Below are positions 1 through 8,682 of a DNA stretch of 64,000 nt, piece by piece. The stretch is from NCBI GenBank assembly GCA_025462645.1, contig JAOAPB010000067.1, positions 1 through 64,000 on the forward strand, read 5' to 3'. The notes under the pieces are model-generated. The model was not told the DNA's origin. It was given only the letters and a program-made list of their open reading frames with translations, and searched no databases. The position numbers were made by a program, and so were the translations under genes. Within the stretch, counting starts at the first letter, position 1. Each line of letters begins with the position of its first letter. The stretch is from Edaphobacter sp. GTDB taxonomy: Bacteria > Acidobacteriota > Terriglobia > Terriglobales > Acidobacteriaceae.

Positions 1-265
1 CGCCTCCGGAAGGTTCGACCAGAAATCCCAGTTGCTGTCCGCGCTCCGCATGCCCGTCCTCGGATCACGTTTGATCGCATGGTTGAGATCCGGGAACTTG
101 AGCGGATCGCGCAGAAAGAAGACCGGGTGTTGTTACCCACAAGGTCCCAGTTGCCCTCGTCCGTATAGAACTTCAACGCGAATCCGCGGATATCTCGCTC
201 GGCGTCGACCTCGGCGAAGGTTTGCATCAGCGCGCCCACGGTCTCGTGCACCATATGGCTGTGCA
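1..265 (-). pseudogene. Catalase fragment (5'-truncated, frameshifted), continuing off the left edge
   Basis: Minus-strand translation in two frames gives [26 protein letters not shown] / [42 protein letters not shown], the catalase core. Frame change at the GGG run around 125-127. Confidence 0.8.
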
Positions 266-287
266 GATCTCCGAGGTGCTGACCAGT

Positions 288-1280
288 ATTACTCTTTCTT
301 GTGCTCGCTGCGTTGTGGCTTGCGCCTTGGGCCAGCTTCCTTCCTATGGCAGCCTCTTGGTCTCTGCGAGCCTTCGGTAGCAACTCTTCCGCTTCAGTAG
401 AAGCGCGCCATACCACTCTGATCCTTCTCCTTTGGGCTGGTATGGTGCTCGCCTTCTTTTGCCTCTCATCCAGGCAAGAGTATTATTCGCTGCCCGCCTT
501 GCCGGCTCTGGCACTTTTGATCGGGGGGCTTTTGGCGCGAGCACATGAAGGCAATCCCGTCGCTGAGCGGCAGGTGCTCCTCGCCAGCCGATGACTCCTG
601 CAGCCCCAGTCGCTTCTCATAGCCGCGATCACCGGCTACTTCGATATTTCGGCGCCCGTACCGCCGACTGGAACGGACATCTCATCTCTACTCTTCTCCG
701 ACCCAGCGAAGTACAACCTCGCCCTCGGCCATGTCTTCGACCTCACAGGCCGCGCCATGGGCTGTTCCGGGGACCGCTGGCAATGGTATGCGGCGCCATG
801 CTCGTCGGCGGACCTCTCAGTCATCTCTTCCGTTTGCGGCGCCGGCACCTCTTCGCCAACCTCTCATTGACTGTTGCCAGCATTGCCGTGTTGCTGAGCG
901 TACACGAAGGGCTCACCCGCTTCTATCCGATTCTTGGATCGAAACCCCTTGCGATCGCTATCAATGGCGTATATCAGCCAGGCGACCGCATCCTCATCGA
1001 TGGCGAATATACGCTTGGTTCAACTCTCAACTTTTACACGCAGCATCCGGTCTCGCTTGTCGATGGTCGAATGAATGGAACCTGGTATGGCAGCTACTGG
1101 CCGGATGCCCCACATATTTTTGAGACGAACGATTCCCTGCACATATTGTGGTCCTCCAATTCCGCTCGCATCTTTCTGCTTACCTACAATCCTGCTCGCG
1201 CCGCCGACCTATCCCCCTATGGTCCCGTCTATCGGCTTGCATTTTCTGGAGGAAAGACAGTTCTCTCGAACCAACCATGA
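288..1280 (+). pseudogene. ArnT/GT39-like glycosyltransferase, C-terminal remnant with an in-frame stop and a frameshift
   Basis: Frame 301 ([21 protein letters not shown]...ALLIGGLLAR) reads through TGA at 592-594 into LLQPQSLLIAAITGYFDISAPVPPTG...NLALGHVFDLTGRAMG, then continues in the 591..1280 frame (LFRGPLAMVCGAMLVGGPLSHLF...GSKPLAIAINGVYQPGDRILIDGEYTLGSTLNFYTQ). Confidence 0.7.
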
Positions 1281-1588
1281 TGGGCATCTACTTCTTCAGG
1301 ACACTCGGCACGAAACTTCCGCGAGCAGATCGATGTCATACAAATCCTTACACATCTTCCACACATCCTGACAGCGTTGTTCTGCCAATCCAGCTAGCTT
1401 CAATACAGCACGGAGGCACAACGAGGTGCGCATCTATCTCATCGCTCGTGCGAACGTGAAGCATTTCCGAACGTCAGGTGAACTAGGCGCGATCCGAAGA
1501 GTACCTCCCATCGGCGCAACAAACTCTATCTTTGGGCTACTTGCCCCTGCATCCCCCTTTAGGCAGGAAATGAACACTCTTTATCAAG

Positions 1589-2965
1589 ATGAAACCACTC
1601 GAACGTCGACTTCACATCGAGCAGATTTGGCTCTCTATCAGGTCAGTCGCGATGTCTTTGCCATTAGTAGTCTGCTGCGCTTTGGTGCTTCGAATCGTGG
1701 TAGTTACATTTAGTTTCCACAGCATTGCAGCACCTTCCCACGACCATGCAGAGTTTGGCGCTGAGATGGGGTGGGTTGCTCGCAGCTTGGCATTTGGCCA
1801 TGGATTCAGCTCGCCATTCTTCCCAACGACCGGGCCTACCGCTCTGGTGCCACCACTTTTTCCATACTTGCTGGCCCTGGTCTTCCACACGTTTGGTATC
1901 TACACCGCCAAGTCCGCTTTGGTTATCTTGTCGCTCGACAGCTTGTTCTCAGCGCTGACCTGCATCCCGATCTATCTGAGCCTAAAATACACTGCGGGCG
2001 AAAGGCCAGCGCAGCTCGCATCCTGGCTCTGGGCAATCTACCCGTTCTCAATCTACTTCTCTGCAGCTGAGGTCTGGGACTTTGCCTTAACCTCTCTTCT
2101 GTTTGCAACCTGCTTTTGTTTGGCTCAGCGGCTTCATTGCAAGATCGTTTCTTGGCATGGTTCGGGTTCGGCGTTCTGTACGGAGTCACGGTTCTCTCGA
2201 ATCCCTCCGTTCTCTCGCTGTTTCCCTTTCTTCTGCTAACGGCTCTTTGGAAGGTTAGACGCGTAGGTGGCCGCTGGCTGCTCTTCGGGATTGTGACCAT
2301 TGTCGCTCTTGCCACTGTCGTTGGAGCATGGACCGTCCGCAACGATCGTGTCATGCACGCTGCCTCTCCCATCCGCGACGGTTTCTGGCTTGAATTCTGG
2401 GCCGGCAACAACGGCGATACCTCCGAGTCAAATCCATCCTGGGCGCATCCTGCCAGCAATCCTGTCGAAATGCAAAAGTTTGAAGCTGAGAGAGAACCGG
2501 CCTACCTTGCTAGCAAGCACACCATGGCAGTGAACTTCGTGCGTCATCATCCGATCTTCTCCGCTGGTGTTTCATTCCGCCGCGCTGCTCGCTTCTGGAC
2601 CGGATTCTGGAGTTTTCGGCCAAGCTATCTGCACTCCGAACCGCTGGATGTACCGAATGTTTTCTTTTGCACTGGCATCACGTTTTTTATGCTTCGGGGA
2701 ATACGCCGTTGGTGGAAGATGGATCGGCGCCACGCGGTTCCTTACCTGATATTGCTGATCGTGTTTCCGTTGCCCTACTACCTAACACACTCGTCTATGG
2801 ACTATCGGCAACCGATTGAACCTGAGATTGTCATGTTGGTAACCCATAGGCCTCTTCGACATCAGGGATTGGATCGGGCAGCAAACTCTGGCGCGGTCGA
2901 AGACTCCCGTCAGTAACCAACCAGAACCTCAGATGGCCTACAGACTATCCGGAGAATCGATCTGA
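1589..2965 (+). pseudogene. GT39-family-like membrane glycosyltransferase split by frameshifts
   Basis: ORF 1589..2239 (HDHAEFGAEMGWVARSLAFGHGFSSPF...) continues in ORF 2116..2916 (LQDRFLAWFGFGVLYGVTVLSNPSVL...). Join near 2137 (-1). A second shift near 2848 restores GLFDIRDWIGQQTL. Confidence 0.65.
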
Positions 2966-3571
2966 GAGATGAGGAGCTTATAGATAAAATGCAGAACGAC
3001 ATTGATGAAGAGGGTTTCCGCAATCATCAGGCTCTTACGAAACCTCACCGTACGTTTCATGAATCAGGTTCGCACATTGCTTCTGGAAAGCGCCATACCG
3101 ATATATGGCCACAACAGGACAGGAAGTTGCGAAGCTCTCTGATCGTATTACAACCCCAACGTGCTACCGGACTATCAGGCAGACCGCCAACAGATGACAA
3201 GTAGTGTGTTGTCAATCGAAGCTTTGTGCGGTTCCGGGACGTAAACGATCTCGTGGCGCGGAGCATGAGGGCGCTGCTTCGCGATGACGATTCATCGTTC
3301 GCGGGGGCCCTACAAAATTCTACGTTCCGCTGACTCCTCCTTGACGGAATATGTGCAACCGGTCACCCAGAATGAAAATATAGGTGGTCACTCAATGCTT
3401 GAAAAAAAGTGTTTTGTTTGCAGACTGACTGTGTTAGCCCTATTCATGGTGGGCATTGCGCCCAGGTTTCCGATGCAGAGGCCCGATTGCAACGCCGGCG
3501 CGTTGTACGTGCCGAACACGAAGAGGGCTGCATTGGCTAGCATCAAGGCTGTAATCAGCGGTTTCAGCGCC

Positions 3572-5044
3572 CTAAATGATACGCGGGCGTAAGGGTGTTT
3601 GTTCCGGCATGTTACCGATATCGATTACCACTAGAGTAATGTCGTCGGCCTGCGCGCGGGTGCTCCCGCTCCCGGGCCACCCAAGCACCTTATCAAGCAA
3701 ACGCTCAGCAAACTGTTCAGCCGCAAGATCCTGGTGGGTCGCAATGAAGTCAGCCAACTGGGTCTCTCCGAACGCCTCGCCCTGAGCGTTCACTGCCTCC
3801 ACCAGCCCGTCGGTGTAGACCAGCAGGCGGTCACCCGTTTCTAACGTGAATTCTGTTTGCTCATATTCCTCACTTGACCGCACGCCTAGCAATAATCCAC
3901 TCTCATTCAACTCGAGCAAGGTTCGCGTAGCGCTTTGCCAGAGCAGCAACGGCGGATGCCCGGCAGCGGAGTAACACCCCATTCGCCTGGCTTGATCAAG
4001 AAACACATAGACCGCCGTCGCGTATTGCCCCTGCGCCTGGCGACAGAGTGTGGAGTTCAACCCCGCGATGACCTTGCCAGGTTCTGCTCCAACATCCATG
4101 TGCGCAGACACCGCCACTTTAACCATCGAGGCTACCAGCGCTGCAGGTACTCCATGCCCGGTAACATCGGCTACCACAATTCCTAAGCAGTCTGGCCGAA
4201 ACACCAGAAAATCGTAGAAATCTCCCGCTACTGCCCGCATAGGCGCATACCGGACGGCGAGGTTGAAACTCTCCATCTCGGGGTTTGTGCGCGGCAGGAT
4301 TGAGCTCTGAATTCGCGTAGCCGCTCGCATCTCTTCGCCCAACGAAACCAGCTGCCTTTCATTCGCGAGAACCCGTCGCGTTGCCACGTAACCGAGACAG
4401 CAAATCAGCACGAACAGTCCATATGGCTCAGTGTCCGCGTGCCAGTCGAACAATCGTGTGCTGGCAATGCGATCGTGTGCGAATGTCAGAAAGAGAGCAC
4501 CCAATCCCAGAGACAAAATGCCCTGGTCCTGCACCTGCGGACGCTTATATCCCATCAGGCGCCCCAGCAGGAGAATCGCGGGCAAGAGGAAAACAGTTCC
4601 GATCCCAGCTGTCGGGACCAGGTCCGGGCGCCTCTTAATCACGATGCTCGCAAACGCAATCGTGGCGAATACCACATAGGCCCATATCAACCAGCGGACG
4701 GACGAACGCCAGCCTTTGCCGTAAAAATCCTCGAAGAGCAGCAGGGCTGGAACGAGAGTCGCAAACTCGACCAATTTACTGACGAAGGGCCAAACCCCCT
4801 GCGGTTCACCGAAGGCCATCTGGAATGGGGTTGTGTTCGTAAGCAATCGTAGGCCATATGGGCCGGCGAATAACCCGAACCAGAGCAAGACTCGCTCGCC
4901 CGATTGCCACCGGGACAGATGTACAACAACTGCAGCCACCCCAATCGCCGCAATGATGGAGCCAAGGATCACCAGCGGAAGATTCCCGCGTAGGTTGGAC
5001 CGCAACTGCTCATCAGAGACTGCCAGGAGGAGCGCGTTGATCAC
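3572..5044 (-). CDS. SpoIIE/RsbU-type PP2C serine phosphatase with N-terminal membrane region
   Basis: AATRIQSSILPR...AVAGDFYDFLVFRPDCLGIVVADVTGHGVPAALVASMVK; GDRLLVYTDGLVEAVNAQGEAFG; hydrophobic N-terminal half. Confidence 0.9.
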   Translation of the reverse strand: MINALLLAVSDEQLRSNLRGNLPLVILGSIIAAIGVAAVVVHLSRWQSGERVLLWFGLFAGPYGLRLLTNTTPFQMAFGEPQGVWPFVSKLVEFATLVPALLLFEDFYGKGWRSSVRWLIWAYVVFATIAFASIVIKRRPDLVPTAGIGTVFLLPAILLLGRLMGYKRPQVQDQGILSLGLGALFLTFAHDRIASTRLFDWHADTEPYGLFVLICCLGYVATRRVLANERQLVSLGEEMRAATRIQSSILPRTNPEMESFNLAVRYAPMRAVAGDFYDFLVFRPDCLGIVVADVTGHGVPAALVASMVKVAVSAHMDVGAEPGKVIAGLNSTLCRQAQGQYATAVYVFLDQARRMGCYSAAGHPPLLLWQSATRTLLELNESGLLLGVRSSEEYEQTEFTLETGDRLLVYTDGLVEAVNAQGEAFGETQLADFIATHQDLAAEQFAERLLDKVLGWPGSGSTRAQADDITLVVIDIGNMPEQTPLRPRII

Positions 5045-5227
5045 AATGGGACCTGCCTAGACGTTCTTGCTGAACCTTAGGGCACGCCTCGCGATCCTGA
5101 ATCAGGGAATAACAACGAGCTCTCCTTCAGGCGGAGCGAGCACCTCGACAGTATAGCGGGAGACCGCCAGGGCAGGCTTGCCGGAGACGAATCTCATTTG
5201 ACGGCGTGACCTGGTCATCTGGCGGAT

Positions 5228-6196
5228 GTGCCTCAACCTATGGAAGTGCCATCATTGGCTCGTCAAGTGGAGGACATGATGATAAGCGGAAATCAGAACT
5301 CAGCGGTCTGGAACTCGTTGTCCAGATCCATATCAGAAGCAATCGAAGCAGTCCAGGACAGCATCGTCACCATTCATGGAGGAGGCCGTTCGACCTCAAG
5401 CGGAGTTGTGTGGCGACCTGGTGTCGTCGTAACTGTGCGTAACGGTCTCCGTCGCGGTGAAGTAATCAAAGTGGCCTGCGGGGACGAGCCATTCAACGCT
5501 AGTGTTGCAGGAGCTGATGCGGGAACCGACCTCGCGGTGCTTCGCGTAGAGTCCAACAGCCTGAAACCCGCTGAGACCAGCGATCTCGAGAGTACGCGCG
5601 TCGGGGAGCTTGTGCTCTCCGTCGGCCGTTCTGTGCTGGGGGACATCTCGGCCAGCTCAGGAATCATCGCGCGTCTTGGCAGCCCCTGGCGAACCTGGCG
5701 CGGGGGGCAGATTGATCGCCTCCTTCGACCTGATGTTCGACTTTACGCAGGCCAGGCCGGCAGCGCACTGGTGAACGAACAGCATCGGGTTCTGGGTATC
5801 AATAGCCCGGCTTTAGCTCGTAATGCCATCATCACCGTGCCGACACAGACCATCGATCGGGTTGTCGACGCAATCCTTGAACGCGGGCACGTGCCTCGGC
5901 CTTTTCTCGGTTTCGCGATGCAAGCCGTTCCTGTTCCCGAGACGCTGCGCGCTCAGTTCGCCGAGGGAGCCGACCAGGTTCTCCTGGTTCTGCACGTCGA
6001 ACCTAATTCTCCTGCAGCTTCAACGGGAGTGCTGGTGGGAGATCTGATCGTGTCACTGAATGGCGATCCCGTTCATGATGTTCGTGATGCTTTTCATTGG
6101 ATTGCCAGATTGAGTGTCGGAGACCCTGTATCTCTTGTCGTGATCCGGGGAGGCGCGAGAATGGAGTTGACGTTAACTGTGGCGGATCGTGGTTGA
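5228..6196 (+). CDS. HtrA/DegP-like trypsin-fold plus PDZ protein, apparently lacking catalytic His and Ser
   Basis: Trypsin fold (TDLAVLRV, GSALVNEQHRVLGIN) followed by PDZ (HVEPNSPAASTGVLVGDLIVSLNGDPV). Usual TNNHVV reads TVRNGL and GNSGGP reads GQAGSA. Confidence 0.8.
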   Translation: MPQPMEVPSLARQVEDMMISGNQNSAVWNSLSRSISEAIEAVQDSIVTIHGGGRSTSSGVVWRPGVVVTVRNGLRRGEVIKVACGDEPFNASVAGADAGTDLAVLRVESNSLKPAETSDLESTRVGELVLSVGRSVLGDISASSGIIARLGSPWRTWRGGQIDRLLRPDVRLYAGQAGSALVNEQHRVLGINSPALARNAIITVPTQTIDRVVDAILERGHVPRPFLGFAMQAVPVPETLRAQFAEGADQVLLVLHVEPNSPAASTGVLVGDLIVSLNGDPVHDVRDAFHWIARLSVGDPVSLVVIRGGARMELTLTVADRG

Positions 6197-6905
6197 CCAT
6201 CGCAAACACGAAACACAAGGTCGAGCGGAGCAGGAGACCGTACGTCCGCTCGACCAGTTGCTTGTACTGCCATGTGTCGATTCGACGTTGCATTCGAGCT
6301 ACTTCGAAGGTCTTCAAGGGGCGCGAGGCGTGGATTTGCTGCGCATCACACTTCCGTCAACTCTGCTCTTTCGTGCGCAGAGCGACAATCCCGATGCTAT
6401 TGTGATTGTCACCGAAGAGTCATTTCCTGCAACGTGGGGAAATAACAGCTCCCTGGAAGAAGTCTTCTCTGATACTCCTACGGTCTTACTAGCCGGAAGA
6501 CCAAGTGCTGCCATCGCGAGAAGGGCTTCGCGGTTGAAGATACGCTCCGTGCTTCCGTTGGTCATAACGACTCATCAGCTTGTTGCCGCGATTGCAGCGA
6601 CGGTAGCTGGCTTCGCTGTCGCCATGCCACAACCCTTTCTCTCGGTTGAAGATGAGATTCAGGGTATTCGCTTCGAGTCGAGCAATTCCGCACAACTGTT
6701 TTCAGCAGAACATCTAACTGCAAGAGAAGTGGAGGTCTTACGTCTGGTGGCTCTTGGGCAGGGAAATAAGGAGGTAGCTGCGCATCTCAAAGTGTCGGAA
6801 CACACCGTGAAGTTCCATGTCAGCTCCGTTCTCGCCAAGCTCGGCGCCCGAAGCCGGACAGAAGCCGTAACGATCGGCATCCTGCGCGGCTTGGTTGCCA
6901 TTTAA
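6189..6905 (+). CDS. LuxR-family transcriptional regulator with C-terminal HTH
   Basis: LTAREVEVLRLVALGQGNKEVAAHLKVSEHTVKFHVSSVLAKLGARSRTEAV; start overlaps the stop of the HtrA-like gene. Confidence 0.88.
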   Translation: MVDHRKHETQGRAEQETVRPLDQLLVLPCVDSTLHSSYFEGLQGARGVDLLRITLPSTLLFRAQSDNPDAIVIVTEESFPATWGNNSSLEEVFSDTPTVLLAGRPSAAIARRASRLKIRSVLPLVITTHQLVAAIAATVAGFAVAMPQPFLSVEDEIQGIRFESSNSAQLFSAEHLTAREVEVLRLVALGQGNKEVAAHLKVSEHTVKFHVSSVLAKLGARSRTEAVTIGILRGLVAI

Positions 6906-7157
6906 AATGGATCACCTCGGTTGTGCCGCCACGACTCCGGGCGGGTGGTCGGCAAAGCGGAAGGTTATCCGAAACGGGCTTCTGGGACTCTCTGTGTGTG
7001 TAAATCGCCAATGCACTCGGCGAAAAAAGGTATCGCTCAGTAGCGTTCAATAGCAATAGGTCTGGGCAAGGGCGTCCAGGTCGCTCTAAACGTACTATTT
7101 TTATCTTTGGCTTTTTGACCTTTGGCGTGGTGACCTCAGTTAGACGTCGGATAGGAT

Positions 7158-7622
7158 GTGCTCATGAAAGTTTATCTGAGTGTTTGCTTTGTTTTCTTTT
7201 CTCTGGCTGGGATGGGCGGAGGGGTGGCGGGGGCGCAGACGGTGGCGTCGGCAGGGCCGAAGGTGCTCTCACAGGCTGAGGTTCTGGTCTTTGACCAGAT
7301 GCCGGCGAATAAGACGGCGTCCGGAGGAGAGAGCCGGAACCTGCAGCACGGCGCTCTGACCACGGGCGAGACGGTGGCACTGCATGAGTCGATGCTGCCA
7401 GTGGGTAGTGTGTCGGGGCCGCAGCAGCATGTGATTCAGCACTCGGAGCTCATCGTGGTGCGGGAGGGTACGGTGATGTTCGAGCATGGGGACAAGGCGG
7501 ACAAGGCTGGGCCTGGGGATGTGATCTACGTGGCCTTTGGGACGATGCACCGGCTGAGGAATGTGGGAGACGCTCCGGCGAAGTACGTGGTGATTGCAAT
7601 TGGCGGGGACACGAAAAAGTAG
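7158..7622 (+). CDS. Secreted cupin-domain protein (copy 1)
   Basis: Signal peptide; cupin motifs HVIQHSELIVVREGTVMFEHGDKADKAGPGDVIYVAFGTMHRLRNVGDAPAKYVVIAIGG. Confidence 0.85.
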   Translation: MLMKVYLSVCFVFFSLAGMGGGVAGAQTVASAGPKVLSQAEVLVFDQMPANKTASGGESRNLQHGALTTGETVALHESMLPVGSVSGPQQHVIQHSELIVVREGTVMFEHGDKADKAGPGDVIYVAFGTMHRLRNVGDAPAKYVVIAIGGDTKK

Positions 7623-7659
7623 CTGGTGAGAGGTAGGACAAGTCGTTTAGGATGGCGGC

Positions 7660-8136
7660 ATGAAAAATCTGAATCGTCGTGAACTTTGTGTTGCCCTTTC
7701 GGCCTTTGCGGCGATGGGCAGTGTGGCGGCTGAAGGGCAGACTCCTGCGATGCCCGGAGCGCCGGGTGAGAAGACGCTTTCGACACCGCAGGCGTTTTCG
7801 TTTGATTCGCTGCCGGTGAAGAAGACGGAGAATGGGATGTCGCGGGCGGTGACACAGGGCGTGCTGCCGACGGGCGAGGCGGTGGAGATGCATGAGACGA
7901 CGCTGCTGCCGGGGCATATGCCGCATCCGGCGCACAAGCACAGGCACTCGGAGTTCATGATGATTCGCGAGGGCGCGATCGAGTTCGACAACGATGGGAA
8001 GAAGGAGACGGTGGGGCCGGGTGGGGTGATCTTCGCGACGTCGGGGATTATGCACGGGATCAAGAATGTGGGGGATGCTCCGGCGAACTACTTTGTGATT
8101 GCGATTGGGCGGGAGTCCGGGGTGCAGAAGGTTTAG
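7660..8136 (+). CDS. Cupin-domain protein (copy 2), possible Tat-type signal
   Basis: MKNLNRRELCVALSAFAAMG; PHPAHKHRHSEFMMIREGAIEFDNDGKKETVGPGGVIFATSGIMHGIKNVGDAPANYFVIAIG. Confidence 0.87.
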   Translation: MKNLNRRELCVALSAFAAMGSVAAEGQTPAMPGAPGEKTLSTPQAFSFDSLPVKKTENGMSRAVTQGVLPTGEAVEMHETTLLPGHMPHPAHKHRHSEFMMIREGAIEFDNDGKKETVGPGGVIFATSGIMHGIKNVGDAPANYFVIAIGRESGVQKV

Positions 8137-8185
8137 TGCGCGGCCGGTGTGGCACGTGCCGCAGTTGGTCGGGTAGGATGGCGGC

Positions 8186-8659
8186 ATGAAGAATCTGAAT
8201 CGGCGTGAAGTTTGTGTTGCTCTGTCGGCCCTTGCGGCGATGGGCAGCGTGGCGGCGGAGGCACAGGCAGGTGATGCGGTTGGCGGCGGGCCGGTGCTGG
8301 CGCATTCGGCTATCTTTCCTCTTGACCAGCTTCCGGTGAAGGCCTCGGCGAATGGCGGGGAGAGCCGGGCGGTTATCCACGGGACGCTGGCTACGGGGGA
8401 GTTTGTGGAGTCGCATGAGACGACGCTGCCGCCGGGGCAGATGCCGCATCGGCCTCACCGGCACAGCCACTCGGAGTTTCTACTTATCCGCGAGGGGAGG
8501 CTGGAGGTCGACACGGACGGGAAGAAGGAGCTGATTGGGCCGGGAGCCGTCGTCTTCACCGCATCGAACGTTATGCATGGGCTGAAGAATGTGGGCGACA
8601 CACCGGCTCTGTACTTCGTGGTCGCGGTGGGGAAGCAGTCTGAACCGAAGTTTGCCTAG
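8186..8659 (+). CDS. Cupin-domain protein (copy 3), possible Tat-type signal
   Basis: Closely similar to copy 2, including MKNLNRREVCVALSALAAMGSVAAE and PHRPHRHSHSEFLLIREGRLEVDTDGKKELIGPGAVVFTASNVMHGLKNVGDTPALYFVVAVG. Confidence 0.87.
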   Translation: MKNLNRREVCVALSALAAMGSVAAEAQAGDAVGGGPVLAHSAIFPLDQLPVKASANGGESRAVIHGTLATGEFVESHETTLPPGQMPHRPHRHSHSEFLLIREGRLEVDTDGKKELIGPGAVVFTASNVMHGLKNVGDTPALYFVVAVGKQSEPKFA

Positions 8660-8682
8660 ATGGAGCTGCAGCCGGGCGTCCG

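Noticed and set aside
7450-8187. 245-aa His/Arg/Pro-rich minus-strand ORF
   Set aside because: Antisense shadow of the tandem cupin genes.
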